A DNA stretch of 64,000 bases, taken from positions 930,001-994,000 of the forward strand of contig JAFFJZ010000048.1 of NCBI GenBank assembly GCA_018340375.1, read 5' to 3'. A model generated the notes under the pieces. It saw nothing but the letters and a program-made list of their open reading frames with translations, was not told where the DNA came from and did no database searches. Every line of letters starts with the position of its first letter. Positions within the stretch are counted from its first letter, which is position 1. Below, in pieces: positions 32,320 through 42,417 of the stretch. Source of the stretch: Gonatopus flavifemur. Lineage: Eukaryota > Arthropoda > Insecta > Hymenoptera > Dryinidae. Position numbers and translations under genes: made by a program.

Positions 32320-33650
32320 CCCATGTGGAAATTGCAGGAGTTGACAAATCGCCCAGTACTGGAAAGGTTGTATTTGCCAGACTTCGGCAAAAACAACTGT
32401 TCCTGTTCAGGCCCATTACTGTTTTTCAACTGGCTGTACATGTTCGACAGAGTTGAGACGGTATTGGTTGGCGTGGACAGACAGTGTTGGACCAGTAATG
32501 AATCAATACTGGCCGGAAAATACACGGATCGTAGTGTAACGGAGCCGCGCCAGTACTGTGCCAGAGTTGGGATAACCATTCAGTATATCCAATAGGCGAT
32601 CGAGTGCCAGGATCGTTAGGGCAATGGCTAGCTACAAAATCGGTAGTCGAACTACGTTAAAATTATGTCTATGGAAATCCGGCTGTTATGGTAAACCAAA
32701 GCGGCGCCAGTACTGAGCCAGAGTTGGGATTACCATTTCATATATTTGATAGCCGACCATATGCCAGTATCAATATGACACCGGCTGACTACGAAATCGA
32801 TGTTGTATTGTCGTTAAAATCGTAGCGATGGGGATCAGGCTATTAGGGTGAGCCGAAGCTTCACCAGTACTGAGCCAGAGTTGGGATGACCATTCAATAT
32901 ATCCAATAGGCGATCGAGTGCCAGGATCGGTAGGGCAATGGCTAACTACAAAATCAGTAGTCGAACTACGTTAAAATTATGTCCATGGAAATCCGGTTGT
33001 TATGGTAAACCAAAGCGGCGCCAGTACTAAGCCAGAGTGCGGATTACTATTTCACAGATTTGATAGCCGACTATATGCCAGTATCAATATGGCATTGGCT
33101 GACTACGAAATCGATGTTGTATTGTCGTTAAAATCAATTCATTATGACAAATGGCGTGGTACTGGCGAGGTTGTATTTGCCAAAGTTCGGCAAAAACAAC
33201 TGTGTCTGTTCAGAATCATTACCGTTTTTCAACTGTCGCCGAACATTCGCAAAATTTCAGCCGGTATTGGCTCGCGTGGACAGACGGTATAGGGTCAGTA
33301 TCGAATGAATACTGTCTGGACAATACCCAGGATTTCGAGAAACGGTACCGCGCCAGTATTCAGCCAGAGTCGGTATTATCATTCCATATGTACAACAGAC
33401 GGCAATATGCCAGTAATGATATGACTCTGGCTGACTACAAAATCGATAGTCGATTGATGTCGCAATTATGATCTTGGCAACTCGGCTGTTGTGGTCAGCC
33501 GGAGTCGCGCCAGTATTGAGCCAGAGTTGGTATTATGATTCAATACGTTCGATAGATGACATGGTACCAGTATTGGTGGGACTCTGGTTGACTACGGAAT
33601 CAGTAGTCGATTGACATTAAAATCACGATCTTGGCAACTTTTCGTTTTTC
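32320..33650. repeat. ~157-bp satellite-like array in a CCC-type element
   Basis: It begins CCCATGTGGAAATTGCAGG, the same end as the element at 58852. Units carrying GCCAGTACTGAGCCAGAGTT recur at about 32550, 32707, 32862, 33019, 33350 and 33508, so the period is about 155-158 bp, with one irregular interval. The ACTTCGGCAAAAACAACTGT block at about 32380 recurs at about 33185. No right-hand terminal repeat was found, so the element may be truncated. Confidence 0.75.
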
Positions 33651-33870
33651 GATGGATGAATGGTTCAAATTGATCATTTGTTGTCTGTAGCGATTAGTAT
33701 TAACAGTTTCGCCAGGTTTTAGGAACTCATGGTACACCACACCTTTTTGGTCCCACCAAACACAGCTAGAGCATTGCCTTCTTGCCGAATCGATCTGGTT
33801 TTGCAGTCAATGTTGATGGTCGTCCCGGATTAACCCATGATTTTCTCCGTTTAGGATTCTTAAAATAAAT
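33651..33870 (-). pseudogene. Second mariner-lineage transposase fragment
   Basis: The minus strand encodes RRKSWVNPGRPSTLTAKPDR, then CVWWDQKGVVYHEFLKPGET, a short piece from the middle of a mariner catalytic domain. The two halves are out of frame near AATGCTC. Its WWDQKGVVYHE wording differs from the VFWDAKGVLLIDY of the 18.8-kb copy, so it is a separate mariner lineage. No terminal repeats were identified. Confidence 0.8.
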
Positions 33871-34036
33871 AAATTACTGTTTCGACAGTTTTTATTCTCC
33901 GAATATAGGGAAAATATGGGAATTTCGCAAATCTATGAAAATTGACAGGGGAAGCTTTGTATTCTCCAAATTTGGAACAGGGAAATTTCACTGAGTGCAG
34001 TGGGAAGTTGATCACTGCAAATCAGTGAACATACAA
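33871..34036. other. Degenerate F1-like sequence
   Basis: About 33900-33990 shows F1 words (GGGAAAATATGGGAATTTCG) but no intact ends. Confidence 0.4.
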
Positions 34037-34793
34037 CCCGTAGAAAATTTTTCTTATGTCCATTCCCATAAACTTGGAAAATTTCCATATTATTTTCCAT
34101 GTTTTGAGGAGAAAGCAGGGAACAGGATAAGGAAATTTTGCATGGAGGAGGAAAATTTTCCTAAGGGAATGGACCATCAATGGATATTAACTGATCTTTG
34201 CAATGAAATCTTACTAATTCAATTAGTCAGGAATACTCCCAACTCCCTCAGGAAAGTTTTCCTCGTATTGTTTCCTAGAAATATGGGAAAGAACATGGAA
34301 AATTAGCAAGTTTATGGAAATGAATAGGGAAAATTTACCTACGGGACTGCATAATCAGTTACTATTCACTGATATTCTACTGATCCCCCTCCCTGTAGAA
34401 GAGTTTTCCATATCCATCCCCATAAACTTGCATAATTTCCATCGTATTTCCCATGGTTTGAGGAAAAAATAGGGAAAATAATAAGGAAATTTTGCATGGT
34501 CAAGGAAAACTTTTCTAAGGGACCCTAAGTAACTCTTAGGACAGTTTTCCTCATCCTCGCCAAATTTCTTCATTCTTTTCTCCATATTTTCCTCAAAACA
34601 TGGAAGAAACTATGGAAAATCGGCAAATTTATAGAAACCCGTAGAGAAGTTTCCCCTGTCCATTCCCATAAACTTGCCGAATTCCCATAGTTTTTTTCAC
34701 GTTTTGAGAAAATATGGGGGATGGAATACCGAAATTTGGCAAGGATGAGGGAAACTTGTCTGAGGGAATGGGCAGAGAAAACTTTTCCATGGG
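34037..34793. repeat. Cluster of five F1 copies
   Basis: F1 copies at 34037-34167 (AA on both sides), 34245-34345, 34390-34521, about 34532-34636 and 34638-34766, plus a right-end fragment to 34793. Orientation varies. Long frames containing FPYYFPCFEE-like peptides are F1 translations and are not annotated. Confidence 0.85.
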
Positions 34794-35135
34794 AATACGC
34801 CAATCTGCCCCGCTATTGGGGCAAGTTGTCATACTTCCAGGGTCAATTGAAGAACTGTTTATCAAAAGGATTATCAAAAATAAGTCGGACTAAGAAATAC
34901 CAGATGCACCTGAGATATCAAGACATGTTTCAATGATTATAGTTTTCGAAATTTCGATACACTTTCCTTGGTCTCCCCTAAAATATGATTTTTCGACAGA
35001 ACGGCAGCTTTCCAAACAACAAAGTTTTGATTTCCGTTGAAAATCTTGACTCAAAATTGGTCATCAAATGGGCAATGTTTATTAGTGAGACAGAACCTTC
35101 AATCAATTATTGAGAAATATATTCATGAAGCTCAT
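34794..35135. other. No gene recognised
   Basis: No supported feature. Confidence 0.4.
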
Positions 35136-36900
35136 ATCATCATCATCATGAAGTAATCAATCTTATGACTGGTTTGATGAAATCCTCCAACCCTGTCTAT
35201 TATCCGCTAACCGCTTAACTTCTGCATATCTACGACAGCCCTTATCTTGTATAATTTGCTTCATATAACTTAATCTAGGTCTACCTCTTCGAGTTTTACC
35301 ATTCATTTTTCCTTCCAATATTGTTTTCAATAGGCTATCATGCCTTAATGTGTGTCCCATCAGATTACTTCTTCTTTTCACGACCTGTCTCAAGAGACTT
35401 CTTTTTTCATTTACCTTCTCAAGTACTTCTTCATTTCTTACTTTCTCTATCCACTTTATTCTAAGCATCTTTCTATAACACCACATTTCAAAAGCTTCAA
35501 GTCTCCGTTGATCCGTTTTTCCAATTGTCCAAGTTTCGCAACCATACAATGCCGTGCTCCATACGTAACTCTTCAAGAATTTCTTCCTCACTGCTAAGCT
35601 AATATTCTTCGAACATAGTAACTGTTTCTTTTGGTGGAAAGCCTGTTTCCCTTGTGCTATTCTTGCTCTTATATCTCTTTCGCTTTTACCTTTTTCTGTA
35701 ATTATGCTTCCTAGATATTTAGTTCCTTGACTTGCTGAATTGTCTCTGCATCTATTTCGATTTTCGTTCTTCTTGATGTTTTCGCTGTTGTACAAATCAT
35801 GAATTTTGTTTTGTCGTTATTTATATTCATACAATATTTGTCTGGTAATATTTTTTTCATAGTTTTGAGTATTTTCTAACTCAGCACCACTCGTAGCTAA
35901 TATAGCTATGTCATCCGCAAATCTCAACATGCTTACATTTTCACCTTGAATCTGTAATTTCAATGGTACTTGCTCCTTCACTTCGTTCATTGCTTCTTCT
36001 ATATACAAATTGGAAATCAGTGGCGATAGTGAGCATCCTTGTCTCACCCCTCTTCTAATTTGTGCTTCTCCTTTCTGACCTTCTATTTCTATTATTGCGG
36101 TTTGATTCTTATATAATTAATATATTATTCTCTATATCATCGCTCCCTTTATACAGATCTTCCAAATGATTAATCCATTGTTCTATTTTCTCCTCCGTTC
36201 TTATCAATTGTCTCCCTAGAGAATTTTTAATCTTACTGCTTCTAGATTTCATTTGTCCAAAAAATCCCTCAACCATCCTATATGCTTCATCAATTTTCCC
36301 TAAATGTAATTTTACTTCTATATCTTGACATTTTCCCTCCTGTTCTTTTGCTTTCCTTGATTCTCTGATTATTTTATTCCTCAGTGCCTTGTACGTCTGC
36401 TGGTCTTGTTCACTATTCTTATTCTTGTATTTCCTCCTTTCATTAATTAAATCGAGAATTTCTTCCGTTATCCATGGCTTCTTGGGTTATAATTCATCGT
36501 TCTTCAAAATTTCATCTGCACATTGCTCTGTGTTCCCCTTCATATTTGTCCATCTACTCTCTATTTCCAAGTCTTTCTCTTGTTGATCCTCCAATTTTTC
36601 GTCCAACATCACTTTGAATGCCTCCCATGTTTTTCCTTCTTTGAGATTCTTCAAATTCCATCTTTTTTGCATTTTCCTTTCCTTGTTCAGAGCTTTGAAT
36701 TTCAGAGAACATTTCATCAGCAACATATTGTGATCACTATCTATATCCGCGCCTGGATAAGTTTTACAGCTTTTCACTTGGTTTCTAAATCTTTGTTTTA
36801 CTAATATGTAATCGATTTGATATCTTGCTGTATCTCCTGGCATTTTCCAAGTATAGATTCTTCTTGGAAGCTCATATAAACATTTGAAAGTGATCAATTC
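35136..36900 (-). pseudogene. LINE-B: endonuclease/RT retrotransposon, internally deleted
   Basis: The longest LINE-B copy, on the minus strand. From 5' to 3' of the element: the end of an APE-type endonuclease (36897 down to about 36700, with RIYTWKMPGDTARYQIDYIL and GADIDSDHNMLL); a basic linker; the pre-RT region near 36170 (encoding a WINHLEDLYKG-type segment); then, after a deletion of the RT fingers, VRQGCSLSPLISNLYIEEAM and LRFADDIAILATSG (36047-35817, motif C FADD intact); then the thumb/C-terminal region (35795-35163, with GCETWTIGKTDQRRLEAFEM, CYRKMLRIKWIEKV and RRGRPRLSYMKQII). The 3' tail is an ATG-rich microsatellite at about 35136-35155. The missing fingers and frame breaks make it inactive. 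The clade is unassigned; RTE-like or L1-like are both possible. Confidence 0.85.
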
Positions 36901-38636
36901 ACCCGTTCTCGAGAAACCTTCCTGTAAGTATCAGATTTGCAGGTAAAAACCTCTTAGTCCTCCCTGGTAGAAATTTGTCTGGGCGTCCCATTTACCATCC
37001 ACGTATCGGATGGGACTTACATGGAGGCAACTGGATAACACATTTCAGTCAATTTGACTTCAGTACCCCAACATTTAGTGGTTTATATAGATTCCGGCAA
37101 ATTTCCATAGTTTTTCCCATGTTTTGAGGAAGATATGGGGAAAAAATAAGGAAATTAGGAAAGAATGAGGAAAAATTTCCTAAGGGCAGATCCAGCACAA
37201 CATACATTGTTCAAAATTTCTGGACAAAAGTTCAAATCCACGTAACGGAAGCAATTTCCAATCACGTCACTGTGTGACATACATAAATGTGTGATATAAT
37301 TTAGTAACAATTTGAAAATCCAATTGCTTGTAAATGAATTTTTAATTCAAATACCAAGAATTTGGAATTTCAGTTACAAATGGGCCTGAAAAGGTTATGA
37401 AATTTCAAACAATTTTTCACATTGTAGCCAATTCAAGTGGGTAGTGTCCATGAAGTAATCCCTATAACCCACCGTACCAAGGAAAAATGCCGGCCTTGAT
37501 AAATATTACGAAAAATTGTGATAGTCCCGTATGTCACTGAATGCGTTAATAAACCTTATGGAACATTTTTTTCCCATGTAATTCCAGTAAATTGTATTAC
37601 AATAATGTTTATTTAATCCTCTTAATATTTTTTTCTCCTCACTTCGTTTTTTTCTAATAGACTGAAGAACCGTTCTCCAATTTATGTGTCTTCCAGGTCC
37701 TGATCGGGTCCTCATCAAACACCAGGTTAACCCGATCAAATGTGACCGAATTTCCAGTCGGGATGGACCCAGTGGGACTCAAGTTTCTCAAGTTTCAAAC
37801 TGCTTTGAAAATATCAAAAGAGCTCACAAATGTGAAATAGAACTGTTCTCAAACTCGGGGATTCATTAGTAATTCTCTTTCAAACGAAAGACCGTTGGAT
37901 CCAAGGTGCTTTGGAAGATTTAACTCCAATAAATCTTCAACCTACGATACATCTACGTCTAATTATACTTTGATCACTTTATCAGAGTTGCAATCAAACG
38001 AATGCAACATTTTTCTTCGCACTCAAGATGTCAAAATATTTGATTTCCGTTACAAATAACAAAGAAAAAGGTAGGAAATAAATTTCTATCCGTTTGATTC
38101 GACTTGGAGCACTGTGTCCTTTTCAAACATATATTTCTCAAGATTTGCTATTGATGACATCTTCTTTGTAATCTTTCAATGGAACGACTTGGATACACGG
38201 CCTTAAAGGCTCTCATCAAAAGATCATTTCGAGAAAACCTTACAAAGGGATCTTTGTCATGTGCTTTCGAAGAATCTAAGGGTATGAAATCTTTTCATCA
38301 AGGTTAAACGCGTGCTCTCATGATTTACGTTTCAAAACTCAATGAAAAATTTTCTTGTTCTCCAGTTTCCTGAAGGATTGCAAAATAGTGAGAATTGTCA
38401 TTAGATTTTGAAAAATTTCTTCTCAGAGGAGTCATTTTTACAACTTAAATCAAAAGATACCAAAAGTCAAATCTCTGCTTTACTTACGAATCATATGATC
38501 TGGTTTTCTGATTCGTAGGTATAATCAGTTTTAATTCATACGTTTAAGATAAAAATAATTGTACCACTTATCAAGAGATTGATCAAAATCTATTTATATA
38601 CTAATGATAGATAAATTCAACTGAAATTTAGAAACA
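36901..38636. other. No gene; F1 copy at about 37077-37186
   Basis: One F1 copy (ending AAATTTCCTAAGGG) interrupts otherwise AT-rich sequence in which I see no coding exon or other repeat. Confidence 0.45.
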
Positions 38637-38637
38637 T

Positions 38638-38714
38638 CCCTTCGAAAAATTTTCCTCGTCCTTGCAGGGGAAAACAGTATATGAAAATGGACACGGAAAA
38701 CTTTTCTATGAGAT
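38638..38714. mobile_element. F1 hairpin MITE, internally deleted
   Basis: It starts CCCTTCGAAAAATTTTCC and ends AACTTTTCTATGAG with AT on both sides. It is only about 77 bp, so the centre of the hairpin is deleted. Confidence 0.65.
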
Positions 38715-39329
38715 GTTACAACACTATTCACATCACCGGAGTTCTCAAATGTTATGGATTTATATTATTCAATAGAGAACCCCAAGAAAACAGAAACTTA
38801 AAAACGGAGATTTTTACGTTCTTCGAACATTCATAAAATCTTCAACTTTTCATAAATTTTCATAGAACATCAAAATATTCGTTTTTACATTTTTGTTTTC
38901 TTGGGGAAGTTCTTAATTAACCTTCCGAATGCGCACTACAAAATGGAGCCTCATCAGTGCGTACATGGTCATTCATTTCTAGTCATTATTTCGGGTGGTA
39001 GAAGTGGTTAACAAAATCTGTCAAAATTCTTAAACATGCTATCAAGTGTGTTGAACAAACTTATGTACTGAGAATTAGGCAGCGATTAGATCTTGTATGG
39101 TTTAGAAATCAAAAAGGTACCAGAAAATTGGTCTTGAAATAAATCACCTGGACAAAAATGACCCAAGTACGCACTGAAAGGGTCAATTTTAATGATGAAT
39201 TTTAGAATTTTAATAGCACATTCTGAAACTTTATATCAATGCTTACAATCGAATTAGGAAATTTCCCAACCATGTAATTCTTCAAGAAGGCGGAACCGCA
39301 TTGAAAGTTTTATTTCAAACCAAATTTTT
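38715..39329. other. No gene recognised
   Basis: No supported feature. Confidence 0.4.
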
Positions 39330-39790
39330 TCATGAATTTTTTGAAGGGGAAGGAATGTTTGGAAGTAATTTAAGGGGGCCAGAGCACGGGAGAGTGGGGA
39401 AGAGGAAAAGTCAAATTTTGCGCGAACTTTTGTCAAAAGGTACGTAATGAATACATATTTGAAGTGAATGATAATAATTTATATCCCTGGGATTACGCAC
39501 TGCCCGCGCACTTTGAATTTCCCAATGATTTCTGAAGCCTAAAAAATAAGAATGTAAAATTTTAATCTCTAAACGTCAATAAATTTCATGAATTTCATTT
39601 TTAAGCCTTCAGAAATCATTGAGGAATTCAGAGGACGCGGCAGTGCGCAATCCCAGGTATATGAATCGTTATTATTCAATTTAAATATGTATTAATTACG
39701 TAAATTTTGACGAAAGTTCGCCCAAAATTTGACTTTTCTCATCCCCCATTTGCCCAAACTCTGTCCCCTCAAACTACAAAGTAATTTTGT
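39330..39790. mobile_element. Foldback element, ~460 bp
   Basis: Long imperfect arms pair: GGGGGCCAGAGCACGGGAGA faces the CCCCATTTGCCCAAACTCTG side, AAAGTCAAATTTTG faces CAAAATTTGACTTT, and GGGATTACGCACTGCCCGCG faces CGCGGCAGTGCGCAATCCCA. The loop contains a further GATTTCTGAAGCCT/AGCCTTCAGAAATC pair. The open frame at 39254-39436 is on an arm. Confidence 0.7.
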
Positions 39791-40413
39791 TCATATTTCA
39801 AACTACATTACCGAATTTTGTCATCAATTCGTGTAGAAACCAAAGTTATAATTATTTGTCGTTGAATTATCTATTCACTGAGAATAATTTGGACAAATAT
39901 AATAATTTTGAATATTTTCTTCTTCTGAAACAAAAAAGCGAGAACAGAATGTGAATATTTGAAATTCTTCTCTCCAACGCCTGTGAATTGTATAAAATTT
40001 TTAATTTTTAACATTCTAACTGGGAATAGGTCCAATTAGAAAGAGACCATATGAATAATGTGAAAAAACTCTGTTGCTCTCAGGTGAAATTTGCGCCCTG
40101 CACATTGCATGCGAACAAACCTCTATGAATTGCAGCTCATAACTTTGAAATCTTCGATGGAAAATACTTAAAAGCATTTCTCAGATGTACTTTGAAATAT
40201 AAATAAAATGACCTGACAGTTTGGATTAATCCCAATCATTTCTTTCCCTTCAAACAGTTCGAAAAAAAGGTATAAAAATAAACCTCTTAATGTATTTTCT
40301 CCCCTTAAGTCAGTCAGTATAAGCGTTAGATGATCCGTTGAAATGACCGATAAATTCAACTCCATGCAAATCAAGCGAATTGAGCAATCAAGATTAGTAT
40401 TTCTTCATGAGAT
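39791..40413. other. No gene recognised
   Basis: No supported feature. Confidence 0.4.
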
Positions 40414-40559
40414 CACAGTAAAAAGTAAATCTTAATTTCATGATCGACTGATTTTCAGATGAGGCTTAGAGTCAGCAATATTACGATTTCAGCCGTAATA
40501 TGGGATGAGAAAGAGTTATGGCTGTTTAAATTCAATTAAATCGGATAATGTATTGATTA

Positions 40560-41480
40560 CACGGTGCTACACTGGTCAGGCACTTTTCGAATGACCTAGT
40601 GTAGGTTGTTGGTTTGGTCGGATTCAACACAAAACCATGTTTGAAAAATTTTTTACACCCTCAAATTTTCAATTTTATGGTCGAAAAACTGATTTTTGGT
40701 GATTTTGTACATTTGAAAACTTCCAACTCGGCGATTCTTCGACCAATTTCGAAACTGCAAACGGCTTCTGAAAGGAGAATGTTGGCACTTTCGAGACATA
40801 CTATAATAATACTATATTATAATAATAATTGATATAATTATATATATATTAGCCTGAGTTCTACCTATTTGGCCTATATTCTTTTCTTAGCGTAATGATA
40901 GAACAAGTCAGCATCATATTCGATACCATAATACGTCATATGATGCATAGAGTATTATTAATTGAACTCCACATCAATTTTCGTATGAGACCGAAATTTC
41001 CTTTTTTCGAAAAAAATTGTATAACTCCGACAATTCTTGATCGATTTCAATAAACAACGACTCATTTCACACAAAATTTAACATACTTCGATGTTATATA
41101 TGATAAACCATTAGTTCTCAAAGTATAGTCGCAAAAAAATGCTTTTGAATTAGAAAAGATGAAAAAAACAGGTGAATATTCCAAATTCTTGAGGAAAAAA
41201 TTCCACTAAGTTCTATTTAGTACTCAAAACCATGTATATGTCTCGAAAGTGCAATTATTCCTCTTTCAGAACTCGTTTGAATTCTTGAAATTGGTCGAAA
41301 AATGGCTGAAATTTTCAAATGTACAAAATCACCAAAAATCAGTTTTTTGACCATAACTTGAAAATTTGAGGGTGTACAAGATTTTTCAAACATGGTTTTG
41401 TGTTGTATTCGACCAGACCAACAACCTACACTAGGTCATTTGAAAAATGTCTTTAATTTTTTCTTTTTTGTAGCACTGTG
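40560..41480. mobile_element. Nested element with ~230-bp inverted arms, TTA duplication
   Basis: It begins CACGGTGCTACA and ends with the complement of CACAGTGCTACA. TTA lies immediately outside both ends (40557-40559, 41481-41483). The arms pair through GACCTAGTGTAGGTTGTTGG and AAAACCATGTTTGAAAAATT. The 3-bp TTA duplication with CACNG ends fits CACTA/CMC-type elements, an assignment by analogy only. Confidence 0.8.
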
Positions 41481-41952
41481 TTATCAGCAATGGTTATAAG
41501 ATATATCTTATAGTCAGCCATGCAGAGTTTGATGGATAATTCAGTCAAAAAATATCTGAAAATAAGATTAGAATTCTTTCATTTCCAGTGATGCAATTGT
41601 TCATAAGTACACATATATATGCGCATATAATTAATTAGAGTTTCAGTCAAATTATTTCAAGTTTTTTATTTATTATTCATGGTGCCCAACGAATTCGGTA
41701 ACAATTTGTAATACCAACTTCGGAAAAGCTTGTTATTGGATTTTCCTCACTGTTAATGGATTCTTTATTTCGACCCTTTCACTTCAACATTACAACACAA
41801 TTTGGAATTAATTCAAACTTTCGGGAGTATTCACATTTGCACTAATTCTCAGTTCCCCTAAAATGTTTTCCAAATTCACCTTTGACTTCACACTACACAT
41901 GCTATCAAATTATGTTATTATGAAATGATTTATCACGTCCGCCGATCGAAAC

Positions 41953-42042
41953 GGTACCATAGCGGAGTGGTTAAACGCAAAGGACTAGGACGGTTATTCC
42001 AGCAACAACGTGGGTTCGAATCTTCCGATGAGGGTTAAAGAT
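41953..42042 (+). other. tRNA-like segment (class II-like pseudo-tRNA)
   Basis: TAGCGGAGTGGTTAAACGC resembles a D arm/box A, and GTGGGTTCGAATCTTCCGA resembles a T arm/box B. The T stem has mismatches and wobble pairs, and the acceptor is not paired, so it is probably a tRNA-derived relic. Confidence 0.45.
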
Positions 42043-42417
42043 GTTCAATCTTAAAAAACTACGATCACGATATAATTGAATAATCAACAAGTGAAATGAA
42101 GAAATTCACACAACGGGGAAATTTTTTTTTTGTATCCTCCGAATAAACACAAACCTATTTCTCATCGTCGATAGGTATATAATAACGCCATGTTGAGTAG
42201 AACAAAACAAAAAGCAATGGACGAACCCATTCATCAGCAACAATTCACTTTGAATTTCAGATCAAAATCAGTTTCAATTTCAGTTCAATAGAGATTAATG
42301 TGTAAGCTGTATTCTTGTTCGAGTTCGAGAAGGTTTTCTAGCGGCTGAGTCTTCTTTCGGTTGCATCTTAAATTCAGCTCATATTCTAAGTGAAATTAAA
42401 TTCTTCTTTTTACCGTG

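Larger units (their letters stand above)
40414..42417. mobile_element. CACNG-type element, 2.0 kb, AT duplication
   Basis: It starts CACAGTAAAAAGTAAATCTT and ends with the complement of CACGGTAAAAAGAAGAAT, with AT on both sides. Its ends and subterminal sequence match the element at 18589-22677. It lacks the LINE-B and mariner insertions and instead carries a nested long-arm element (40560-41480). A tRNA-like segment lies at about 41953-42042. No transposase is visible. Confidence 0.85.

Noticed and set aside
32153..32579. Minus-strand frames rich in SLSLSL
   Set aside because: They translate the GA microsatellite.
32320..33650. CRISPR-like array
   Set aside because: Units of ~157 bp diverge throughout, with no short conserved repeat alternating with unique spacers, and the setting is animal DNA.
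41953..42042. Functional tRNA gene
   Set aside because: Box A and B resemble a tRNA but the T stem is mismatched and no acceptor stem pairs.
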